Notes under the pieces: model-generated
Told to the model about the DNA's origin: nothing
Seen by the model: the letters and a program-made list of their open reading frames with translations, nothing else
Databases searched by the model: none
Origin: Candidatus Cloacimonadota bacterium
GTDB taxonomy: Bacteria; Cloacimonadota; Cloacimonadia; Cloacimonadales; TCS61
NCBI GenBank assembly: GCA_030592835.1
Contig: JAUVIJ010000118.1
Location: forward strand, 1-6,457
Direction of reading: 5' to 3'
DNA length: 6,457 nt
In this document: positions 1 through 6,338 of the stretch, in pieces
Numbering within the stretch: the stretch's first letter is position 1
Layout of the letters: each line of letters starts with the position of its first letter
Made by a program: the position numbers and the translations under genes

Positions 1-498
1 AATAAATATGCACTTAGAATAGCTGAAATGTGGAAAAACAGTTCAAATGGCTGGCTGGGTGAATCATTCCTGACTACCGAAGAGGATGTGATCAGGGATG
101 AGGGAAATTCGATACATATCAATGCCTGGTTGGCTCTTGATGGTGATATGGTGGTCGGATATTGCAATCTATACGAATATCAGGAGGATAAAGGTGCGCT
201 TTATATAGGACTTCTTAACGTACGTGATGATTATCACGGGAAAAAAGCCGGTAAAGCACTTGTACTTAAAGCAGTTGAAAAAACAACCGAACTGGGTTGG
301 GATCGACTCGACCTTTATAACTGGAGCGGCAATACCAAGGCGATACCACTGTATAAAAAAACAGGATTCTTCTGGGAAGACCGGGACGAATGTACACATT
401 TACTTAATCTGATACCATCGGTATTAAAAACAGAAATGGTGAAGGAGTACTTCGATGAGATCGACTGGTATGAAGATAAAATCACCTGTGAAAATTGA
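1..498 (+). CDS. GNAT family N-acetyltransferase, 5' partial and probably C-terminally shortened
   Basis: The reading frame is open from base 1 (NKYALRIAEMWKNSSNG...), and the first ATG at 28 has no Shine-Dalgarno sequence, so the real start lies upstream of the window. The GNAT fold is visible: the strand with MVVGYCNLYEY, then YIGLLNVRDDYHGKKAGKAL, whose Y-H-G-K-K-A-G-K matches the acetyl-CoA pyrophosphate-binding loop (Q/RxxGxG/A), and later NTKAIPLYKKTGFFWEDRDE, the usual motif B region (N..A..LY.K.GF). Such enzymes move an acyl group from acyl-CoA to an amine; the substrate here is unknown. The segment after it (HLLNLIPSVL, then EYFDEIDWYED) resembles, from memory, a long GNAT family in which several hundred more residues follow. 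Here a TGA at 496-498 ends the protein soon after, so this may be a truncated or decayed copy. GNAT assignment is firm; truncation is inferred. Confidence 0.85.
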   Translation, partial: NKYALRIAEMWKNSSNGWLGESFLTTEEDVIRDEGNSIHINAWLALDGDMVVGYCNLYEYQEDKGALYIGLLNVRDDYHGKKAGKALVLKAVEKTTELGWDRLDLYNWSGNTKAIPLYKKTGFFWEDRDECTHLLNLIPSVLKTEMVKEYFDEIDWYEDKITCEN

Positions 499-594
499 GA
501 AAGAACGTTTATCGAACCACGTTTCTATCTTTTCTCGGAGACCAAATTGCAGGATGAATGGCTTAGAGATCTGAGAAATATAAAACTGCTTTGA
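499..594 (+). other. In-frame open remnant after the GNAT stop codon
   Basis: Directly after the TGA at 496-498 the same frame stays open for 31 more codons, beginning ERTFIEPRFYLFSE and ending LRNIKLL, before TGA at 592-594. It has no start codon or ribosome binding site of its own. It could be a leftover of a longer GNAT-type protein interrupted by a stop or deletion, or simply chance. The stretch 499-636 otherwise shows no gene that I can support; the other two + frames close after a few dozen codons and give no recognisable protein. Confidence 0.2.
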
Positions 595-625
595 TAGGTG
601 CAGAACGTTGGTAAAGAAAATAATT

Positions 626-632
626 AAGGAGA
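626..632 (+). promoter_or_regulatory. Strong ribosome binding site for the 14-codon ORF
   Basis: AAGGAGA is a near-ideal Shine-Dalgarno sequence, 4-5 nt before the ATG at 637. It is the best such site near the start of the second GNAT gene, yet lies about 45 nt before that gene's own ATG (678). It therefore points to translation beginning at the small ORF, with ribosomes then passing to 678 through the ATGA overlap. Confidence 0.6.
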
Positions 633-636
633 CAAA

Positions 637-681
637 ATGTTCAAACATAAAATCGAAAAATGTAACAGGGATAAATCATGA
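637..681 (+). CDS. 14-codon leader ORF, probably translationally coupled
   Basis: A very short ORF encodes MFKHKIEKCNRDKS, a basic peptide (4 Lys, 1 Arg, 1 His) with one Cys and no recognisable domain. It has a strong Shine-Dalgarno (AAGGAGA) at good spacing. Its TGA (679-681) overlaps the ATG (678-680) of the GNAT gene as ATGA, the usual arrangement for coupled translation. The most likely role is to deliver ribosomes to the next start. It has no run of a single amino acid that would suggest attenuation by amino-acid supply. It may instead be the residue of an older start region of the downstream gene. That it is translated is inferred from the signals only. Confidence 0.35.
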   Translation: MFKHKIEKCNRDKS

Positions 682-1415
682 AATATGAACTTATAACAGC
701 ACTCGAAAGAAGAGACCTGATCGATAAGGGTGATGATATTGTCGTTTCCGTCTGGCCGGAATTCATGATGAATGATGCGATTGCAAACAAATATTTCTTT
801 AGGCTCTATGATGTTTTTCCGCGATATCAATATTGGCTTTTGGCTGATGATACGATAGTGGGAATCGGTAATGCGATCCCTCTGAGATGGGATCAGGATC
901 TGGAAAAACTTCCTGAAACCGGTTGGGATTGGGCATTGGAGAAAGGATTCAAAGATCACACTCAAAAACTTCAACCCAACCTGCTTTGTGGATTGTCAAT
1001 AACGGTGAATCCTTTATTTCAGGGCAGGGGTGTCAGTACGGAAATGATCAGATCGATGAAAAAGATGACTGGTGATAATGGATTTAAAAGCCTTATCATT
1101 CCTGCAAGACCGACGTTGAAAAAAGATCATCCGCTGATGAACATGAAGGAGTATTTATCCTGGAAAAGAGATGATGGATTAGCCTTTGACCCTTGGATAA
1201 GAATTCATGTCAGAAATGAGGGTAAAATAGTAAAAATCTGTTCCCGGGCAATGAAAATAAGTGGTTCTGTAGCGGAATGGGAAGCCTGGACCGGCATGAA
1301 ATTTCCAAAAACGGGAGAATACATTATCGCAGGTGCTTTAAATCCGGTTAAATTCGAAAATGATCATGGAATCTACATTGAACCTAATGTGTGGATTGAA
1401 CACAGTATAATCTAA
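678..1415 (+). CDS. GNAT family N-acetyltransferase, 245 aa
   Basis: Predicted cytoplasmic acyl-CoA-dependent transferase of unknown substrate. The core is seen at residues 101-141: NLLCGLSITVNPLFQGRGVS, with Q115-G116-R117-G118 forming the acetyl-CoA pyrophosphate loop, followed by helix TEMIRSMKKM and strand GFKSLIIPARPT. A conserved-looking C-terminal part follows, including DPWIRIHVRNEGKIV (171-185), SGSVAEWEAWTGMKFPKTGEY (about 195-214) and YIEPNVWIEH near the end. This layout (LPETGWDWALEKG before the core, WEAWTGM and EPNVW after it) matches, from memory, a widespread uncharacterised GNAT group, and the gene looks full length. It is unlike the GNAT gene to its left, so the two are not recent duplicates. 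ATG 678 overlaps the stop of the 14-codon ORF; a weak AGGGA at 667-671 could also serve it. The next gene starts 25 nt downstream. Confidence 0.85.
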   Translation: MKYELITALERRDLIDKGDDIVVSVWPEFMMNDAIANKYFFRLYDVFPRYQYWLLADDTIVGIGNAIPLRWDQDLEKLPETGWDWALEKGFKDHTQKLQPNLLCGLSITVNPLFQGRGVSTEMIRSMKKMTGDNGFKSLIIPARPTLKKDHPLMNMKEYLSWKRDDGLAFDPWIRIHVRNEGKIVKICSRAMKISGSVAEWEAWTGMKFPKTGEYIIAGALNPVKFENDHGIYIEPNVWIEHSII

Positions 1416-1430
1416 ATTGAACAAAATTAT

Positions 1431-1434
1431 GGAG
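1431..1434 (+). promoter_or_regulatory. Ribosome binding site fixing the DUF5916 gene start at 1441
   Basis: GGAG lies 6 nt before ATG 1441. The longer reading from TTG 1417 has no Shine-Dalgarno and would put eight mostly polar residues ahead of the signal peptide. The site therefore supports 1441 as the start. Confidence 0.7.
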
Positions 1435-1440
1435 AATGAT

Positions 1441-3579
1441 ATGAGAAAAGTATTCTTTTTGTTTCTATTATTGATGCTGGGATTGTTGCCGGCAGAAAAT
1501 ATTTACGATATACCAATTCTAAGCGTTGCGCCATCGATCGATGGCAGAGTTGATTCCGATGAATGGGAAGAAACTCTAAAGATCGAAGAATTCTATCAGA
1601 TTTCTCCCGGAGATAATATGGAACCTTCCGAGAGAACAGAATTTTTCATGGGGCATGATAATAAAAATCTATATTTCCTGGTGAAATGCTATGTCCAGGA
1701 TAAATCAGATATACGTAATTTTCATTGCAGTCGTGATAAATTAAGTACAACTGACAGGGTGTTTATTTATCTCGATACTTTCAATTCCATGCAGAAAGCC
1801 TATTACATCGGAGCAAATCCAAATAGTGAGCAGGCTGATGGGATCATTGTCGAAGGAATTGACCCTTCTATTGATCTGTTTTATAATTCACGGGGTAGAA
1901 TAACTGATTATGGTTACCTGATCGAATTCTCATTACCATTGAAAAGCATAAAATACCGAAGTGGATCCGATGTCGAATGGGGGTTGTTTGTGGAAAGACA
2001 TATCCCGGAAAAGAATGAAGAGATTTCCAGTTTTCCTGTGAAACGTGGAGGAGGGAATTTTTATGACAATTATGGTAAGATCCGATTTTCTGAACTACCT
2101 TCCAATCTCTCTCTGAAAGTCATTCCTTCCTTGATTGGAAACTATTCTAAGCATGAGAACTTGCTAACCGATGAAATCGATGAAGATCAAAAAATCGAGA
2201 CAGAACTGAATCTGTTTTTTGAACCTTCTTCCGTGGTTACTGCGACCATGACCATTAATCCTGATTTCAATATAATAGAGGCGGATGCTTTGAATATAGA
2301 AGTTAATAACAGGTATCCGACTTTCTGCCCGGAAAAAAGACCATTTTTCATTGAAGGAACCAATCCTTTCAATACAAATATCAATATTTTTCATACACGC
2401 CAGATAATAGAACCGAAATGGGGTGCGAAGATATCGGGATCTTTCGGTAATTATTCATTCTATACTCTCGCAGCAATAGATGATAATGCACCCGGTGAGC
2501 GTTTTTTGCCAGAAAACACAGAATTTGCTGATACACCTTTTGGTTTCCTTGCTTTTTCAAGAAAATTCAATGAAAGTGATGACCAAATAAGAATAGCAGG
2601 GACATTTAGAAAATTCAAGGATTATGAGAATTACCTGGTAAATCTTGATAATAATCTCAGGATCAATGATAAACTTGGTTTTAATGGTCAGTTACTTTTC
2701 TCCAGTAACGAAATACCTGAGCAGAAAAACCTCGATTATGGGTTTGGCTATAATGCAAAACTGGATTATTATAACGGAACCTGGTATATTCTTAATTACG
2801 CCAAAGCGATCAGTAAAGACCTTGTTGCTGATCTCGGTTATATTCCCGAAGTCGATCTGAGCCAGATAGGAAATCGTATGGAATTCCAGATCCACGCTCA
2901 GACTGATCAGGATTTCATCCGTTATCTTGAGATTGCATCCATACAGAATATCAAATACGATTTTGATTGGAAAGATATCAGAAGTTTTTACTGGGAGGGA
3001 ATGGCAGGTTCATTATTTAAAAATAATTTTCAAATCTGGACAGGATTGGAGATTATGATGGAGAACTATATGGGAAAAGATTACTACATGTATTATCCCT
3101 GGTTGAATCTGCAATATTATCCCATAAGAGAAATTGGAGGAAGGTTGCTGTTTGTCGATGGAAAGAACCTCTGGTTCGGGGATGAGAAAGGGAAGTACGG
3201 TGATTACCGAAAAATGGAAACAACCTTATATTTTAGACCTACCAGGAATATAGATATTGAATTCCTGCAGAAATACCATGAAACCAGTTCTTTTTACATT
3301 GCCAGAACATTGGAGACAAAGATCAAATTCCAGATACATAAGAATTTCTGGTTCCGGGCTATTGTTCAGGTTATGAATAACGATCTTTATGCTCTGGATA
3401 TTAAAGATGAAAGCATCGATATCTTTCCCATGTTCACATTTAAACCTAACGCAAATGGTGCTTTGTATCTAGGTGCGTCTAAAAATGAGACAAGAAACTA
3501 TTTTGAAAAAAATCTTGATATAAATACGGATAATATAAATTACTTTCTAAAGATCTCATATACTTTTGATATGATATAA
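1441..3579 (+). CDS. Secreted CBM9-like / DUF5916 domain protein, probable outer-membrane beta-barrel
   Basis: A 712-residue protein starting at ATG 1441. Residues 1-18 (MRKVFFLFLLLMLGLLPA) form a clear Sec signal peptide with likely cleavage after Ala18. Residues about 25-215 resemble the CBM9-like beta-sandwich of this family, opening with PSIDGRVDSDEWEE. The DUF5916 hallmark follows: NPDFNIIEADALNIEVNN from N273, then PEKRPFFIEG (P297-F303 and on) and WGAKISGSFGNYSFYTLAA. The rest is rich in alternating aromatic and polar strands and ends in NYFLKISYTFDMI, like the last strand of an outer-membrane barrel. The length is normal for such proteins. Family members are annotated as carbohydrate-binding family 9 domain proteins, but no substrate or activity is established; transport, adhesion or surface glycan binding are all possible. 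TldD begins 15 nt after the stop, suggesting one operon. Family assignment is firm; barrel and location are inferred. Confidence 0.88.
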   Translation: MRKVFFLFLLLMLGLLPAENIYDIPILSVAPSIDGRVDSDEWEETLKIEEFYQISPGDNMEPSERTEFFMGHDNKNLYFLVKCYVQDKSDIRNFHCSRDKLSTTDRVFIYLDTFNSMQKAYYIGANPNSEQADGIIVEGIDPSIDLFYNSRGRITDYGYLIEFSLPLKSIKYRSGSDVEWGLFVERHIPEKNEEISSFPVKRGGGNFYDNYGKIRFSELPSNLSLKVIPSLIGNYSKHENLLTDEIDEDQKIETELNLFFEPSSVVTATMTINPDFNIIEADALNIEVNNRYPTFCPEKRPFFIEGTNPFNTNINIFHTRQIIEPKWGAKISGSFGNYSFYTLAAIDDNAPGERFLPENTEFADTPFGFLAFSRKFNESDDQIRIAGTFRKFKDYENYLVNLDNNLRINDKLGFNGQLLFSSNEIPEQKNLDYGFGYNAKLDYYNGTWYILNYAKAISKDLVADLGYIPEVDLSQIGNRMEFQIHAQTDQDFIRYLEIASIQNIKYDFDWKDIRSFYWEGMAGSLFKNNFQIWTGLEIMMENYMGKDYYMYYPWLNLQYYPIREIGGRLLFVDGKNLWFGDEKGKYGDYRKMETTLYFRPTRNIDIEFLQKYHETSSFYIARTLETKIKFQIHKNFWFRAIVQVMNNDLYALDIKDESIDIFPMFTFKPNANGALYLGASKNETRNYFEKNLDINTDNINYFLKISYTFDMI

Positions 3580-3583
3580 AAAA

Positions 3584-3589
3584 TAGGAG
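3584..3589 (+). promoter_or_regulatory. Ribosome binding site for tldD
   Basis: TAGGAG followed by a 5-nt T spacer before ATG 3595. It fits in the 15-nt gap after the DUF5916 stop codon, leaving no room for a separate promoter there, and supports 3595 as the start. Confidence 0.75.
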
Positions 3590-3594
3590 TTTTT

Positions 3595-4974
3595 ATGAAA
3601 CCTGAAGATTTGAAGAAATATGCAGAATATTTTAGAGAATATACTGAATTAAGATGGCAGGAAAATCGTAATTCGGGTGTCACGATGGTAAATGGAAACA
3701 TGATCAGGAACAATCAGACTTCTCTGAACGGTATATCTGCAAGGGTATACAAAGATGGGAAATGGGGGTTTGCTTCCGACCCTGATTTTGAAGCCGTTAA
3801 TGTGAAAGCTGTTATCGCAACAGCAACCGAAAACGCAGTTTTTCTCGGGAAAAAAGGTAAGGCAGATGGTGGTGATTTGCCCGGAACTCAAACTGAAATC
3901 ACCAATGATTTCAGTACTACTCGCAAGAGGAGATCAAGAAAGGAGATAATCGAATTCATCCAGAATATCGATGCTCATATCATTAAACACTATCCTGATC
4001 TCAAATCCAGAACAATTTCGCTGGGTTGTCTTGACATGGAAAAATCATTGATAAATGCAACTGGCTCGCTTGGATATTCTATGATTCCCAGATCCATCCT
4101 TTATGTAGTTATGTCGATCGAAAAAGATGGTAAACCGATTGAACTTTATGATACCTATGGGGGTTTCGGACAACTGGAAGATAATTTTCTCGATCTGAAT
4201 GACCTTTATGAGAAACTGGAAGTACAATACCGATATTTAAAGGATAAGGGTAATGGTGTGTATCCTGTTTCAGGATATCATGATTGCATCCTGGATAGTG
4301 ATCTGGCTGGTATTCTTGCTCATGAAGCAATTGGTCATACTACCGAAGCCGATATAGTTATGGGTGGATCCATTGCTGCCGATTTTATGGACAGAGAGAT
4401 TGCGTCTTCACAGGTTACGATGATCGATTTTGCCAATCATGCTCTGGGAAACCTCTGCCCGGTTCCTGTATTTATAGATGATGAAGGTACAAAGGCAGAA
4501 GATGTTGTATTGATCCGGGATGGAATACTGAAATCCTATATGCATAATAAGGAAACAGCCCGGCATTTTAAGGTAAAACCCACCGGAAATGCCCGGGCTT
4601 ATGGTTTTTATGATGAACCTCTGATCAGGATGCGGAATACAGCTATTATACCCGGAAAGGATTCCCTGCAGGATATGATATCTTCAATTGAAGATGGATA
4701 CTATCTGATGAAGTCCAGTAATGGTCAGGCTGATTCTACCAGTGAGTTTATGTTCGGTATAGTACAAGGTTACGAGATCAAGAAGGGTAAATTAGGTCGA
4801 GCTATCCTGGATACATCTATATCCGGCGTAGCTTTCGATATGTTAAAAACAATCACCATGATCTCGGATGATATGAGCTGGAGTTGCTCTGGTATGTGCG
4901 GGAAAAAACAGTCTATACCTGTAGGGATGGGCGGTCCGGCAATTAAATGCAAGATCAGTATAGGAGGTAAATAG
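3595..4974 (+). CDS. tldD: TldD-type zinc metallopeptidase subunit
   Basis: A 459-residue cytoplasmic protein, slightly shorter than E. coli TldD (about 480). It is the catalytic half of the TldD/TldE heterodimer, which degrades unfolded or small peptides; in E. coli the pair trims the microcin B17 leader and degrades the CcdA antitoxin. The zinc site is visible: H243-E244-A-I-G-H248 (HExxxH) followed by TTEAD, and Cys435 in GMCGKKQSIPVGMGGPAIK, matching the third metal ligand of E. coli TldD. N-terminal family features include NGNMIRNNQTSLNGISARVY and KWGFAS (about residues 33-61). Two small departures from the pattern I recall: HEAIGH is followed by TTEAD rather than GLEGD, and CGKKQS looks one residue shorter than the usual CGKxGQ. 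The key ligands are intact, so it should be active. It lies 1 nt from the PmbA gene, its expected partner. The native substrate is unknown. Confidence 0.95.
   Translation: MKPEDLKKYAEYFREYTELRWQENRNSGVTMVNGNMIRNNQTSLNGISARVYKDGKWGFASDPDFEAVNVKAVIATATENAVFLGKKGKADGGDLPGTQTEITNDFSTTRKRRSRKEIIEFIQNIDAHIIKHYPDLKSRTISLGCLDMEKSLINATGSLGYSMIPRSILYVVMSIEKDGKPIELYDTYGGFGQLEDNFLDLNDLYEKLEVQYRYLKDKGNGVYPVSGYHDCILDSDLAGILAHEAIGHTTEADIVMGGSIAADFMDREIASSQVTMIDFANHALGNLCPVPVFIDDEGTKAEDVVLIRDGILKSYMHNKETARHFKVKPTGNARAYGFYDEPLIRMRNTAIIPGKDSLQDMISSIEDGYYLMKSSNGQADSTSEFMFGIVQGYEIKKGKLGRAILDTSISGVAFDMLKTITMISDDMSWSCSGMCGKKQSIPVGMGGPAIKCKISIGGK
4962..4967 (+). promoter_or_regulatory. Ribosome binding site for pmbA inside the end of tldD
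   Basis: A perfect AGGAGG lies 8 nt before ATG 4976, within the codons for the last residues of TldD (IGGK). Ribosomes ending TldD would cover this site, so the two subunits are probably produced in coupled amounts. Confidence 0.8.
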
Positions 4975-4975
4975 A

Positions 4976-6268
4976 ATGAAAAATCATGAAATCCTGGACT
5001 ATTGCCTGCAAGAATTAACTGCAAATGGTGTAGAAAAATCCTCCTGTTACTTACAACTCAGTAAAAAACAGGAACTGAACATCCATACCGGTAAGATCAG
5101 TCTTTTCCGTACAACTTTTGATAAGGACTTGCACATTACTGCAATTATCAATAATCAAAAAGGATCGATCGTTATCAATAAACTGGGTATTCAACAGATT
5201 GATAATGCTGTGGAGAAAGTCATTGACCTGGCAAAATCGTCTCAACCGGATCCGGCTAATGATATCTCTCCCAGAATGGAAAATAAGAAATTCTCCAAAG
5301 GTTACTGGGATGCCGATCTTGATCTGATGTATAAAAAAATGTCGGATTTTAATCAGACTGTCTCAGAACAATTCCCCAGAATCATCCTGGAAGAAGTTAT
5401 CCTGGATCACACTTCTACTGAAATCATCTTTCTCAATACCAATGGAGTCGATCTCCAGGCTGAAGAATCTTCTTATACCTTTGTACCAATGTTCACGGCA
5501 AAGGAAAATAAGCAGATCTCCTCTTTCAATTATACTGTTTACAGTGATCTGGATTTAAGAAAAGATCTTATTGATGTTTGTACGATAAACACGATCTTAA
5601 AACAAACCAGCGAACAGATCTCGACCAAGAAGATCAGAGGCAAATTTAAAGGGGATCTGATCATTACACCGGACTGCCTTGCTGAATTTGTTTCCTATAT
5701 TACCGCATATTTACACGATTATTCCCTGATATCCGGTACATCCATTTACAAAAATAAATTGAACCAGAAGATCATTAGCGGATCTTTAACTCTGCATTCA
5801 CGACCGGTTGCTGATGATATTTCCCAGGGTTATTTTATCACTTCAGATGGTTTTGAAGCAAAAAATGCAACCATCATCGATAAAGGTGTATTAAGATCCT
5901 TTCTTCTCAGTCAATATGGGTCCAACAAAACAGGATTGCCAAGAGGTATTAACCAGGGAGGATGTTATAGCATAGAATCCGGGACGAAATCTCTGGAGGA
6001 CATGATCAAATCGGTTGAAAAAGGTATTCTTCTCTGCCGTTTTTCCGGTGGAAATCCCAATGACATGGGTGATTTTTCCGGGATAGCAAAGAATAGTTAT
6101 TATATTGAGAACGGCAGGATAATGTATCCGATAAGTGAGACCATGATCTCGGGAAATCTTGAATTAATGTTCAATAATACTAAGAGTATATCCTCGGAAT
6201 CAGTTAATTTCGGATGGCAGAAAATGCCCTGGATACAATTCGGAGAAATAGATATCAGTAGTAAATAA
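4976..6268 (+). CDS. pmbA: PmbA/TldE-type subunit of the TldD/TldE peptidase
   Basis: A 430-residue cytoplasmic protein, close to the usual PmbA/TldE length (about 450). Family features are FLNTNGVDLQAEESSYTFVP (about 152-171), the PVADDISQGYFITSDGFEAKNATIIDKG block (277-304), where an early-bound loop and the phrase for the C-terminal domain occur, LRSFLLSQYGSNKTG (306-320), and the C-terminal GGNPNDMGDFSGIAKNSYYIENG (358-380). It lacks HExxxH and the metal-binding Cys of TldD, as expected: in E. coli TldE pairs with TldD and is needed for activity but binds no zinc. The start at 4976 is fixed by AGGAGG at 4962-4967 and sits 1 nt after the tldD stop. It ends in tandem stops TAA TAG (6266-6271), 9 nt before the terminator hairpin, so it is the last gene of the unit. 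Confidence 0.93.
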   Translation: MKNHEILDYCLQELTANGVEKSSCYLQLSKKQELNIHTGKISLFRTTFDKDLHITAIINNQKGSIVINKLGIQQIDNAVEKVIDLAKSSQPDPANDISPRMENKKFSKGYWDADLDLMYKKMSDFNQTVSEQFPRIILEEVILDHTSTEIIFLNTNGVDLQAEESSYTFVPMFTAKENKQISSFNYTVYSDLDLRKDLIDVCTINTILKQTSEQISTKKIRGKFKGDLIITPDCLAEFVSYITAYLHDYSLISGTSIYKNKLNQKIISGSLTLHSRPVADDISQGYFITSDGFEAKNATIIDKGVLRSFLLSQYGSNKTGLPRGINQGGCYSIESGTKSLEDMIKSVEKGILLCRFSGGNPNDMGDFSGIAKNSYYIENGRIMYPISETMISGNLELMFNNTKSISSESVNFGWQKMPWIQFGEIDISSK

Positions 6269-6277
6269 TAGTAATTG

Positions 6278-6321
6278 AAAAATGGTCATTTTAGGAATAT
6301 CTGTCAAAATGACCATTTTTT
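6278..6321 (+). terminator. Rho-independent terminator, probably bidirectional
   Basis: AAAAATGGTCATTTT (6278-6292) and AAAATGACCATTTTT (6306-6320) are perfect 15-nt inverted arms around a 13-nt loop. The + strand hairpin ends in a run of six T (6316-6321), and the leading A-run gives five U on the opposite strand, so it can end transcription both ways. The stem is AT-rich with a short GGTC/GACC core, so it is of moderate strength. It begins 9 nt after the PmbA stop. Confidence 0.85.
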
Positions 6322-6338
6322 CATTTCTCCGACATAGC

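Noticed and set aside
591..625. Possible promoter before the 14-codon ORF: TTGATA at 591-596 followed by AT-rich sequence.
   Set aside because: No -10 like hexamer lies at 16-18 nt spacing; TAAAGA is too close and AATAAT too far. Not good enough to annotate.
637..681. The 14-residue peptide as a RiPP precursor or substrate for the TldD/PmbA peptidase.
   Set aside because: It has no leader/core layout or Cys/Ser/Thr/Gly-rich core, no modifying enzyme is nearby, and its overlap with the next start is better explained by translational coupling.
424..974. Two overlapping - strand open frames across 424-974.
   Set aside because: They lie mostly antisense to the two GNAT genes and across the leader ORF; no ribosome binding site or protein feature supports them.
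1530..1545. Perfect 16-bp palindrome GCCATCGATCGATGGC.
   Set aside because: It lies inside the coding region for the family-typical PSIDG stretch of the DUF5916 protein and is explained by codon use; there is no repeat of it elsewhere and no evidence of an operator.
2187..2394. Open frames on the - strand inside the DUF5916 gene, and similar ones inside tldD and pmbA.
   Set aside because: They are antisense shadows of clear protein-family genes, have no ribosome site in keeping, and give no recognisable protein.
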